From the NCBI GenBank assembly GCA_038040285.1, contig JBBPIN010000007.1, forward strand, positions 22,267 to 86,266: a stretch of DNA of 64,000 nucleotides. The letters run 5' to 3'. How positions within the stretch are numbered: position 1 is the stretch's first letter; the number at the start of each line of letters is the position of its first letter. The notes beneath the pieces are model-generated. The model was given only the letters and a program-made list of their open reading frames with translations, was not told the origin of the DNA and searched no databases. The translations under genes and the position numbers were made by a program. Below, in pieces: positions 36,962 through 44,445 of this stretch. This stretch comes from Mayfieldus sp038040285 (lineage in GTDB: Bacteria > Actinomycetota > Thermoleophilia > Solirubrobacterales > 70-9).

Positions 36962-37835
36962 TTGACAGACAGCGTCGATCAGGTCATAGAGCAGCACCGC
37001 GCCGCCGGGCGCGAATTCGAGGCGGCCGGAGTGCGCAGCTTCGTCCGTGAGCAAGGCGACGGCCCAGCGGTCCTGCTCCTGCACGGGGTCCCGGCGAGCT
37101 CCTTCCTTTATCGCAAGGTGATCCCGCCGCTCGCCGAGGCGGGACTGCGCGCGATCGCGGTCGATTTTCCGGGCCTCGGCCTCGCCGAGCGCCCGCAGGA
37201 CTTCGACTACAGCTGGAGCGGCCTCGCGGACTGGCTCGAAGAGGCCGTCGACGCCCTCGGGATCGAGCGCTGTCATTTGGTCGTCCACGATCTCGGCGGC
37301 CCGATCGGCTGCACCTGGGCAGTCCGCAATCCGGATCGAGTGCTTTCCCTGACCGCCCTCAACACGGTCCTCGACATCGCCGGCTTCCGGCCCGTGTGGA
37401 CGATGTACGCGTTCTCCGTGAGGGGCCTGGGCGAGGTTGCACTGCGCGGGCCACGCTTCGTCTTCAGCCAGCTCTTCTACCGGCAGGGGCATCAAGGACC
37501 GCAGCGCGGTCGCGGCGGCAGAGGTCAACGCGTACCACGCCCTGCTGCTTCGCGACGACGGGGGCGCGGCATTCCTGCGGATCATGCGCAGCTTCGAATC
37601 GGCCGAGGCGCAGCAGCGATTCCTTTGGGAGGGGCTGGCGAAGCGCGACTATCCCGCCCAGGTCGTCTGGGGCCGGGACGATCCCGCGCTGCGGCTGAAC
37701 CGGATGGAGGCCGTCAAACGGGCGTTGAAACTCGATCACGCGACGCTGCTGCCGGCGAAGCACTTCCTGCAGGAAGACCAGGCGCCGGCGGTTGCCGCGG
37801 CGGTCGCGCGGCTGGCGGGTCAGTCCGACGGCTGA
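36962..37835 (+). pseudogene. Haloalkane-dehalogenase-like alpha/beta hydrolase, frameshifted
   Basis: The first part (36962 to about 37489, TTG start) reads an alpha/beta hydrolase with HGVPASSFLYRKVIPPL, AVDFPGLGLAERP and the nucleophile elbow VVHDLGGPIG, where Asp replaces Ser as in haloalkane dehalogenases and epoxide hydrolases. The C-terminal half continues in another frame (IKDRSAVAAAEVNAYH) with the acid in VWGRDDPALRL and the catalytic His in AKHFLQEDQ. A single extra G in the run GGGG at 37486-37489 explains the break. It is a homopolymer error or a fresh pseudogene. It overlaps the rnz 3' end. Confidence 0.85.
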
Positions 37836-38815
37836 ACGGCCTCGGCCGAATCGGCCTGCGGCGCCTCGCGGCGCTCGCGCGCGCCGTTGGGGACCAGCAG
37901 CGGCTCGCCGCGCTCCGGGAAGGGGATCTCGACCAGGTCGAAGTCGCGCGGCGCGATCGTCGGCTCGAACACCGCCCGGGCCTCCTCGAGCACCTGGCCG
38001 ACGTTGTAACGCGAGGAGACGTGGACCAGGGCGAGCATCTGCACCTCGGCCTCGCGGGCCAGCGCCGCCGCCTGGCCGGCGGTCGAGTGCCCAGTCTCCG
38101 CGGCGCGCTGGGCCTCCTCCTCGGCGAAGCTGCCGTCGTGGACGAGCAGCTCGGCGCCCTTCGCCGCCTCGGCAGTGGCCAAGCAGGGCGCCGTGTCGCC
38201 GGTGACCACAATTGTGCGACCTGGTCGGGGCTCCCCCATCACGTCCTCGGCGCGTACGACGCCGTCGGCGCCCTGCACTTCCTCGCCGCGCTCCAGGGCG
38301 CTGAACGCCGGGCCCTCGGGGATTCCGAGCCGCTCGGCGGCCTGCTTGTCGAAGCGGCCGCGCCGCTCCTGCTCGCCTAGGCGGTAGCCGAAGGCGGTCA
38401 TCCGGTGCTCGACCGGAAAGGCCCGCACCTCGTAATCGCCGTGCTCGACGGCCTGCTCGGGAGCCAGGTCGTTCACCTCGACCTCGTAGCGGGTCTTGCC
38501 GATCACCCGCCGCAGCGCCCCGAACAGCTCCCGCATCCCCGGCGGGCCGTAGATCTTCAACGGCACCTCGCGGCTCTGGAGGTCGTAGGTCTTCAGCAGG
38601 CCGGGCAACCCCAGGTAGTGGTCGGCGTGCAGGTGCGTGATGTAGATCTCATCCAGCGCCACGAGTCCCAGCGAACGGTGCATCTGGCGCTGCGAGCCCT
38701 CGCCGCAGTCGAACATGATCCGGTCGCCGCCCCGCATCACGAGCACGCAGGCGGTGGCGCGGCGCGCCGTTGGCACCGATCCACCGGTGCCGAGGAAGGC
38801 GACGGAGAGGTCCAT
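37820..38815 (-). CDS. rnz: Ribonuclease Z (tRNA 3' endonuclease)
   Basis: A 331-aa metallo-beta-lactamase-fold endonuclease that trims tRNA 3' ends. It has FLGTGGSVPTARRATA, the metal motif THLHADH (His61, His63, Asp65, His66), the PxKxRN-free loop seen in short RNase Z forms, TGDTAPC and the late His in LVHVSSRY. The ATG at 38815 begins MDLSVAFLGTG. It lies next to a tRNA gene whose 3' end lacks CCA, a natural RNase Z substrate. Confidence 0.93.
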   Translation of the reverse strand: MDLSVAFLGTGGSVPTARRATACVLVMRGGDRIMFDCGEGSQRQMHRSLGLVALDEIYITHLHADHYLGLPGLLKTYDLQSREVPLKIYGPPGMRELFGALRRVIGKTRYEVEVNDLAPEQAVEHGDYEVRAFPVEHRMTAFGYRLGEQERRGRFDKQAAERLGIPEGPAFSALERGEEVQGADGVVRAEDVMGEPRPGRTIVVTGDTAPCLATAEAAKGAELLVHDGSFAEEEAQRAAETGHSTAGQAAALAREAEVQMLALVHVSSRYNVGQVLEEARAVFEPTIAPRDFDLVEIPFPERGEPLLVPNGARERREAPQADSAEAVQPSD

Positions 38816-38898
38816 TGTGCAAGCGTAGATGCGCCGTGGCAAGCGTGCGGGCAGCGCCATGCGGTGCCTGGCTCGCCTCTAGACTCAGCTTCTCATCT

Positions 38899-38972
38899 GC
38901 GCCCGTAGCTCAGCTGGATAGAGCGTTCGCCTCCGGAGCGAAAGGTCACAGGTTCGAATCCTGTCGGGCGCG
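38899..38972 (+). tRNA. tRNA-Arg (anticodon CCG)
   Basis: A full cloverleaf: acceptor GCGCCCG (38899-38905) pairing with CGGGCGC (38965-38971), D arm GCTC/GAGC, anticodon stem TTCGC/GCGAA with loop CTCCGGA (anticodon CCG, reading CGG), and T arm ACAGG/CCTGT around TTCGAAT. CCA is not encoded. No introns or second tRNA are visible nearby. Confidence 0.96.
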
Positions 38973-39059
38973 CTCGCTCGCCGCCTGCCCGGTACGGCCT
39001 CTCTCAGGGAAGCGGCTGCCACCGTGTCCCCTGGCATGCGCCACGGTAGGCTCGCGCCG

Positions 39060-39509
39060 ATGGGCATCCTCGAAGCCAGTTGGACGGTCGAGATCGACGC
39101 GCCGCGCGAGCGCTGCTATGAGATCGCGGCAGACGTCGAGAATGCGCCGGGGTGGCAGGGCACGCTGGAAGAGGTCGAGGTGATCGAGCGCGACGATCAG
39201 GGGCGGGCGGCCCTGGTCTATACGAAGTCCGACGCGAAGGTCAAGAAGGTCGACTCCGAGCTCCGGTTCAGCTACGACCCTCCGGGCGCGATCACCTGGG
39301 AGCAGGAGAAGGGCGAGGTCAAGTGGCTGACGGGCTCCTGGGACTTCGAGGAACTGGACGGAGGCCGCAGTCGCGCCACCTACGGGCTTCGGGGCGACCC
39401 CGGCCGGATGCTCGGCCTGCTGCTGCGCGGTCCGGTCGAGGCGAAGGTGAAGGAGTTTCTGACCAAGAGCGCCGCCGAGGGCCTGAAGACCGAGGCCGAA
39501 GCAGGCTAG
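39060..39509 (+). CDS. SRPBCC (START-like) family protein
   Basis: A 149-aa polyketide-cyclase/START-fold protein with the typical opening MGILEASWTVEIDAPRERCYEIAADVENAPGW and the end helix VKEFLTKSAAEGLKTEAE. These bind hydrophobic ligands or act as cyclases; no specific role can be read. A -10-like TAGGCT (39047-39052) lies 7 nt before the ATG, with no Shine-Dalgarno, suggesting a leaderless mRNA. It is convergent with the PPOX gene (15 nt between stops). Confidence 0.85.
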   Translation: MGILEASWTVEIDAPRERCYEIAADVENAPGWQGTLEEVEVIERDDQGRAALVYTKSDAKVKKVDSELRFSYDPPGAITWEQEKGEVKWLTGSWDFEELDGGRSRATYGLRGDPGRMLGLLLRGPVEAKVKEFLTKSAAEGLKTEAEAG

Positions 39510-39524
39510 GCCGGCCTCGCAGGC

Positions 39525-39935
39525 TCAACCCTGGCGGTCGGGACCCGCGCGCTCCAGCTCGATCCGGATCAACACCCGCTTCTCACGCTGCATCCGCTCG
39601 CGGTAGTCGTCCCAGTCGGGGTTCTCGCCCGGGAAGCGCTTGTAGTAGTCGATCAGCGGTTCCATCGCTTCGGGCAGCGAGAGGATCTCCGCCACCCCGT
39701 CGACGCCGATCCACGGGCCCGGCCACTGCTCGGCGAACACGCAGAGCTGCGCGTAGGGGTCGCGGCGTAGGTTCTTGACCTTGATCGCGGTCTCGCGGCT
39801 CGAGATGATCGCCCGCCCCTCGCCGTCCACGTTGGCGATCACGGGGCTCATCTGCACCGTCCCGTCGCGCCTGCGGGTCGCCAGCACCGCGCGACGGTTC
39901 TCCCGCATGAAATCCCGGGCGCGGTCCAGGTCCAC
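39525..39935 (-). CDS. PPOX-class flavin/F420-dependent oxidoreductase
   Basis: A 136-aa split-barrel flavin protein (pyridoxamine-5'-phosphate-oxidase-like). Signs are FMRENRRAVLATRRRDGTVQMSPV, ETAIKVKNLRRDPYAQLCV and YYKRFPGENPDWDDYR, which match the PPOX-class F420-dependent reductases of actinobacteria. The substrate is unknown. GTG start at 39935; only 9 nt separate it from the RidA stop. Confidence 0.86.
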   Translation of the reverse strand: MDLDRARDFMRENRRAVLATRRRDGTVQMSPVIANVDGEGRAIISSRETAIKVKNLRRDPYAQLCVFAEQWPGPWIGVDGVAEILSLPEAMEPLIDYYKRFPGENPDWDDYRERMQREKRVLIRIELERAGPDRQG

Positions 39936-39944
39936 GGAATGAGG

Positions 39945-40337
39945 CTACTCGGGCAGCTCCGCCTCAGCCTCTATCTCGACCTTCCAGCGCGGGTCGAGCA
40001 GCCCGGCGACGACAACCATCGTCGCCGCCGGCCGGGCCTGGCCGAAAACTTCTCCGTGCGCCGCCCCGACCGCGTCCGAATCGCCGGCATCGAGGATGAA
40101 CATCCGCGTCCGCACAACATGTTCGAGGTCCGACCCAGCCTCGCGCAGGGCCTCGCCGATGATCTCCAGGCAGCGATGCGCCTGCGCGGCGGGGGCAGGA
40201 TCGCAAGAACCATCCGGCCAGATCGGCGCCGTGCCCGAGACGATCACCCGCCGGCCGACGCGAACGGCGCGGCTGAACCCGAAGGCCTGCTCGAAGGTCG
40301 AGCTCGAGGCAATCCGCTGAGTCTCGGCCTTACTCAC
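39945..40337 (-). CDS. RidA (YjgF/YER057c/UK114) family protein
   Basis: A 130-aa RidA-type enamine/imine deaminase-like protein. It has VSGTAPIWPDGS, AQAHRCLEIIGEALREAGSDLEHVVRTRMFI (with the conserved Arg) and the C-terminal KVEIEAEAELP with the acidic residue. RidA proteins detoxify reactive 2-aminoacrylate from PLP enzymes. The GTG at 40337 is 5 nt after the SRAP gene stop. Confidence 0.9.
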   Translation of the reverse strand: MSKAETQRIASSSTFEQAFGFSRAVRVGRRVIVSGTAPIWPDGSCDPAPAAQAHRCLEIIGEALREAGSDLEHVVRTRMFILDAGDSDAVGAAHGEVFGQARPAATMVVVAGLLDPRWKVEIEAEAELPE

Positions 40338-40342
40338 GCTAG

Positions 40343-41074
40343 TCAGGCCGGAACCACCAGCAGCTCCGGTCCCTCGATTCCCTTGCCGACCTTGTTCAGC
40401 TTCGGGTTGGCGGGCGCGCTCTTCATTCGCTCGGCGGCCAGAGGCACGCACATCGCGACCGCGTCCTCGGAATTCAGCTCCGTGCTCAGCCACGCCGCCT
40501 CGGCCTCCGGACCGGACAGGATCACCGGCATCCGGTCGTGCACCGGCGCCACCACTTCGTTCGGGGTCGTGGTGATGATCGTGCAGCTGTAGAGCCAGTC
40601 GTCCTCCCACTCCTTGCGGGTGCAGATTCCGGCGAAGGCAAACGGCTCGCCACCGTCGACGGTGAACCGGAACGGCTGGCGGGGCTGCTTCGGGTCCTCG
40701 GACTTCAGCCACTCATAGAAGCCGTCGGCGACGATCAGGCAGCGGTGGCGAAACTTGCCGACCAGGGGCTTGTAGGCGCGGCTCTCCAGCAGTCGCTCAG
40801 ACTTGGCGTTGATCATCCGGTAGCCGACCTTGAGGTCATCGGCCCAGCGCGGCACCAGCCCCCAGCGCATTAGACGGGCCTCGCGCTCGCCCCGCGCCGC
40901 GTCTTCTTCCTCGGGCCACGAGCGGACCGTGAGCACCTCCTGGGTCGGCGCGACGTTGTAGCGCCCACCCGCCGACTCCAACGCGCTGGAGCCGAGCGCC
41001 TTCTCAAGCTCGACCTCGAAGCGGTCGGCGACCTTCTTGGTGTCCTTGGTGGTGACTGTGAAGCGTCCGCACAT
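40343..41074 (-). CDS. SRAP-domain protein (YedK/HMCES-like)
   Basis: A 243-aa SOS-response-associated peptidase-family protein that crosslinks to abasic sites in single-stranded DNA. Start at 41074 gives MCGRFTV with Cys2 as the N-terminal nucleophile. The partner residues are Asn in RYNVAPTQE, Glu in ADGFYEW and His in PVHDRMPVIL. The longer frame upstream lacks conservation and would bury Cys2. It is downstream of the sugar-nucleotide genes; no LexA box was evident to me. Confidence 0.92.
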   Translation of the reverse strand: MCGRFTVTTKDTKKVADRFEVELEKALGSSALESAGGRYNVAPTQEVLTVRSWPEEEDAARGEREARLMRWGLVPRWADDLKVGYRMINAKSERLLESRAYKPLVGKFRHRCLIVADGFYEWLKSEDPKQPRQPFRFTVDGGEPFAFAGICTRKEWEDDWLYSCTIITTTPNEVVAPVHDRMPVILSGPEAEAAWLSTELNSEDAVAMCVPLAAERMKSAPANPKLNKVGKGIEGPELLVVPA

Positions 41075-41097
41075 GGGTCCAGTGGTGCTCCCCGTAG

Positions 41098-42084
41098 CTA
41101 ACCCGCGGGCGCCCGAACTTCGGGATGCTCGCGGTACCACTCGATCGTACGACCCAGGCCCTCCCGCAGGTCGACCTGCGGCCCCCAGCCGGTCATCTCA
41201 CTCAGCTTGGTGCTGTCCACGTACTGGCGGTCGATCTCACCTTCCGGGTTGCCGGTCCCGCGGATGTCGGGCTGCAGATCGGTTTCCGCGAGCTCGGCGA
41301 TCAGGCGCAAGACGTCGGCAACCGCATGCGGCTCCCCACCCCCGGCGTTGAAGGCCTCACCCCGCGCCGCATCGCCGTCGAGGGCGTCGGCGATCGCCAG
41401 GTAGGCGCGCGCCGCGTCCTCGACGTAGAGAAAGTCGCGCTGCGGCGTGCCGTCGGAGCGGATCACCGGGCGGCGGCCGTCGAGCACCGCGCTCACCGCC
41501 TCCGGCACCAGGCGCGAGAAGTTGAGGTCGCCGCCCCCATAGAGGTTGGCGAAACGGGTCACCGCCACCGGGATCTGATGGCTGCGCCAATAGGTGCGGG
41601 CAAGGATGTCGGCGGCCGCCTTGCTCGCGTCATAGGCATGTACCGCACGCAGCGGGAAGTCCTCGCGGTAGGGAAGCTCATCGCTGGTGCCATAAGCCTT
41701 GTCGGAGGAGGCGAACACGACCCGCCCCACCTCGTGGTCGCGGCATGCCTCCATCACATTGCGAGTCCCGAGCACATTGACTTCGTACGCTTCGCGCGGG
41801 TCGGCGGCGGCGTTGCCGACGATCGTCTGGGCGGCGAGGTGAAAGACGGCGTCGGTGCCATTCACCGCCCCCGAGATCGAATCCGCGTCACGTAGGTCGG
41901 CCTCGAACATCTCCACTTCGCCATCGATCCCGTGCAGCGCCAGGGCCGAGGGTCGCGGCGTTCCGACGTCGGTGAGGCGCGGCTCTGGCCGGTCGAGCAC
42001 CCGAACCTGCTCGCCGTCCTCCAGCAGCGCCCTGACCAGCCAGGAGCCGGCGAACCCGTGGCCACCGGTTACCAGAGCGCTCAA
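41098..42084 (-). CDS. NAD-dependent sugar-nucleotide dehydratase/epimerase
   Basis: A 328-aa extended short-chain dehydrogenase. The Rossmann motif is VTGGHGFAG, with Ser in FASSDKAYG and the catalytic pair in AYDASKAAAD (YxxxK). The SDKAYG motif and partner gene fit CDP-glucose 4,6-dehydratase (RfbG-like), although GDP-mannose-type enzymes share much of this. It starts at a TTG, 4 nt after the cytidylyltransferase stop, so the pair is coupled. Confidence 0.85.
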   Translation of the reverse strand: MSALVTGGHGFAGSWLVRALLEDGEQVRVLDRPEPRLTDVGTPRPSALALHGIDGEVEMFEADLRDADSISGAVNGTDAVFHLAAQTIVGNAAADPREAYEVNVLGTRNVMEACRDHEVGRVVFASSDKAYGTSDELPYREDFPLRAVHAYDASKAAADILARTYWRSHQIPVAVTRFANLYGGGDLNFSRLVPEAVSAVLDGRRPVIRSDGTPQRDFLYVEDAARAYLAIADALDGDAARGEAFNAGGGEPHAVADVLRLIAELAETDLQPDIRGTGNPEGEIDRQYVDSTKLSEMTGWGPQVDLREGLGRTIEWYREHPEVRAPAG

Positions 42085-42088
42085 GGCG

Positions 42089-42808
42089 CTAGTCCCAGAC
42101 CTTCCACGGCGCGCCGCCCTCGCTCCAGAGGTCGTTGAGCATCACCGCGTCCTTGTAGGTGTCCATGCAGTCCCAGAACCCTTCGTGGCGGAAGCCGTGC
42201 AGGCGGCCCTCCTTCGCCAGCCGCTCCAGCGGCTCGCGCTCGAGGACGCTGTCCTCGGCAATGTAGTCGAGCGCCGCCGGCTCGAAGCAGAAGAAGCCGC
42301 CGTTGATCCATTGCTCGGAGCGGGGCTTTTCGATGAAGCCGCTGACCCGAGCGTCACCATCCAGCTCCGCGATTCCGAACTGAATGTTGGGACGAACGAC
42401 CGTGATCGTCGCAAGGTCGCCATGGTCGCGGTGAAAGCCGGCAAGCGCACGTAGGTCGATGTCGGCGACCCCGTCGGCGTAGGTAGCGAAGAATGTGCCG
42501 GGGCCGATCGCCCCCGCGGCCAGCTTCAGCCGGCCGCCGGTCGGGGTGTCGAGCCCGGTGTCCACGCACTCCACCTCGACTCCTGCCGGCCAGGTCTCGG
42601 CGCCGGCGAACTCCTTCACCTGCTCACCCAGGTATCCGGTGCAGAGCATGAATCGACGGCAGCCCTGAGCGGCGTAGATCTGCATCACGTGCCAGAGGAT
42701 CGGCCGGCCGCCGATCTCGACCAATGCCTTGGGCATTGATTCGGTCTTCTCCCGCAGTCTCGTGCCGCGCCCCCCGCAGAGGATCGCGACCGTGTCGATC
42801 CCGTCCAT
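42089..42808 (-). CDS. rfbF: Glucose-1-phosphate cytidylyltransferase
   Basis: A 239-aa nucleotidyltransferase. It has AILCGGRGTRLREKTESMPKALVEIG, GRPILWHVMQIY, NGGFFCFEPAALDYI and GFWDCMDTYKDAV, the pattern of RfbF-type enzymes making CDP-glucose. With the downstream dehydratase it would give CDP-4-keto-6-deoxyglucose, a precursor of dideoxy sugars. No other steps or glycosyltransferases are in the window. GGAGG lies 13 nt before the ATG. Confidence 0.9.
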   Translation of the reverse strand: MDGIDTVAILCGGRGTRLREKTESMPKALVEIGGRPILWHVMQIYAAQGCRRFMLCTGYLGEQVKEFAGAETWPAGVEVECVDTGLDTPTGGRLKLAAGAIGPGTFFATYADGVADIDLRALAGFHRDHGDLATITVVRPNIQFGIAELDGDARVSGFIEKPRSEQWINGGFFCFEPAALDYIAEDSVLEREPLERLAKEGRLHGFRHEGFWDCMDTYKDAVMLNDLWSEGGAPWKVWD

Positions 42809-42847
42809 CGCGGGGATTATTCCTCCCCGCTGGGCGCCGGAGAGCCG

Positions 42848-43752
42848 CTAGGTAGCGAGGGTCAAAACGATCTTCCCGCGCGTGTGGCCTGATTCACTCA
42901 GCTCGTGGGCACTCTGGACGTCGTTGAGCGGAAGCACCGCAGCCAGCTCCACACGCACCTCGCCGGCCGCGACCAGTTCGGCGATACGAGCCAGCTGATC
43001 GGAGTTCGGGCTCATCACGAGCAGCTCGGCACGCGCCCCGCGCTCTCGGGCGGCGTCCTCAGGTGGAGCCGCCGCGATAGTGACGAGGATTCCACCCTCG
43101 CGCAGGGCGGGGACAAGCGACTCCGTCGTCTCCCCTCCCACGGTGTCGAACGCAACATCGACGCCTGACACCCCCTCGGCAACGTCTTGCTCGGTGTAGT
43201 CGACGTACTCGTCGGCGCCCAAGCCGAGCACGAAGTCGCGTTGCGCGATGAGCCGGTGCCAACCACTCGAGCGCCCAAATGCTTTGCAAACTGCACCGCG
43301 AAGTGCCCGACGCCACCTGCGGCGCCCGCGATCAGCGCCGTTTGCCCCGATTCGAGCCCGCCGCGATCAAACAACGCCTGCCACGCCGTCAGCCCCGCCA
43401 CCGGTATCGCGGCGGCCTGCTCGTGGCTAACGGCCGCGGGCTTCTTCGCGATAACGGCGGCAGGCGCGGTCGCAAACTCCGCATAGCCGCCACTGGGTGC
43501 CATCCCGAAAACCTCGTCGCCCTCGGCGAAACCCGGGGCGCGCGACACCTCCACAGTCCCTGATACATCGTTGCCGAGCACGGCAGGCAGCGATATCTCG
43601 ACCAATCCGCGCCGCTGTTTCCAATCGATCGGGTTCACCGAAGCGGCGTGGACCCTTATCAGGACCTCTCCGTCGTTCGGCTCGGGCTGCTCCACCTCCT
43701 CCAGGCGCAGGACATCGGGATCTCCGGTCTTGTGCATCACCACGGCTTTCAT
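42848..43752 (-). pseudogene. NADPH:quinone-reductase-like MDR dehydrogenase, frameshifted
   Basis: The N-terminal two thirds (43752 down to about 43240) read MKAVVMHKTGDPDVLRLEEV, the GroES-like fold, and AGAAGGVGHFAVQFAKHLGARVVGTGSS. The remainder continues in another frame as DFVLGLGADEYVDYTEQDV to the normal end TRGKIVLTLAT. One missing base near 43238-43240 explains it. No zinc-binding cysteines are seen, so this is the zinc-free quinone-reductase type. Either a sequencing error or an early pseudogene. Confidence 0.86.
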
Positions 43753-43775
43753 GCTTCCTCCTCGAGGCGAGCGCC

Positions 43776-44159
43776 TCAGTCGCTCGGCTGGTGGCAGACG
43801 ACCTCGATGTTGTGGCCATCCGGGTCGAGCACGAAGGCGCCGTGGTCGAGCACGAAGGCGCCGTAGTAGTGCGGGTGGTAGATCTCGCGCACGCCCGGCC
43901 CCCCGTTGTCGCGACCTCCCGCCGCTAGTGCCGCCTCGTGGAAAGCGTCGACCGTCGGCCGGTCGGCGGCAAACGCCACGTGCACGGGCTCGCCGGGGGA
44001 TCCCTCGCGCAGCCAGAAGTCCGGTTTGCCCCTCATCCCGAAGCCGACGCCGCTGGGAAACGACATCAGCTCTTCGTATCCGAGCGGCGCCAGGGCCTCC
44101 GCGTAGAAGCTCCGCGACTTCTCGAGGTCGCTGCTGACGATCACGACGTGGTCGAGCAC
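43776..44159 (-). CDS. VOC (glyoxalase/dioxygenase) superfamily protein
   Basis: A 127-aa vicinal-oxygen-chelate protein starting MLDHVVIVSSDLEKSRSFYAEAL, with the C-terminal metal-side motif DPDGHNIEVVCH. The function is unknown. A 21-nt tandem duplication (43824-43865) repeats seven residues, giving GAFVLDHGAFVLDPDGHNIE. Homologues normally have YYGAFVLDPDGHNIE. GTG start, 9 nt after the MoaD-like stop, so it is probably the third gene of the thrC operon. Confidence 0.87.
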   Translation of the reverse strand: MLDHVVIVSSDLEKSRSFYAEALAPLGYEELMSFPSGVGFGMRGKPDFWLREGSPGEPVHVAFAADRPTVDAFHEAALAAGGRDNGGPGVREIYHPHYYGAFVLDHGAFVLDPDGHNIEVVCHQPSD

Positions 44160-44168
44160 GTCTCCTCT

Positions 44169-44441
44169 CTAGCCGCCAGCGACGGCGGGCAGGATGGTGA
44201 CCTCGTCCCCCTCTGAGATCGGGGTCGCAAGGCCGTCCTGAAAGCGGATGTCCTCCCCGGACACGTAGACGTTGACGAAACGACGCAGGTCGCCGTCCTG
44301 GGTGATGCGGTCGCGCAACCCGTCGTGCTGGGCGAAGACCGCGTCCAGGGCTTCCCCCACCGTCGAGCCTTCGACCATCAGCTCGGCCTCACCGTCGGTC
44401 ACGGCGCGAAGCTGGGATGGGATCTTCACCGTCACCCCCAT
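44169..44441 (-). CDS. MoaD/ThiS-family sulfur-carrier protein
   Basis: A 90-aa ubiquitin-fold protein ending in the diagnostic Gly-Gly (VAGG) that becomes adenylated and thiocarboxylated. It has TVGEALDAVFAQHDGLRDRI and the FVNVYVSGEDIRF strand. It begins 4 nt after the threonine-synthase-like stop, so the two are translationally coupled and under a SAM riboswitch. No MoaE, ThiG, MoeB or other molybdopterin/thiamine genes are nearby, which argues for an amino-acid sulfur-transfer role (inference). Confidence 0.92.
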   Translation of the reverse strand: MGVTVKIPSQLRAVTDGEAELMVEGSTVGEALDAVFAQHDGLRDRITQDGDLRRFVNVYVSGEDIRFQDGLATPISEGDEVTILPAVAGG

Positions 44442-44445
44442 CGCC

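Noticed and set aside
36962..38380. A 472-codon continuous frame starting at the hydrolase
   Set aside because: After about codon 176 it departs from the hydrolase family and runs antisense to rnz; the true continuation is in another frame ending at 37835.
38885..39067. A minus-strand frame across the tRNA-Arg gene
   Set aside because: It is the translated complement of a complete tRNA cloverleaf.
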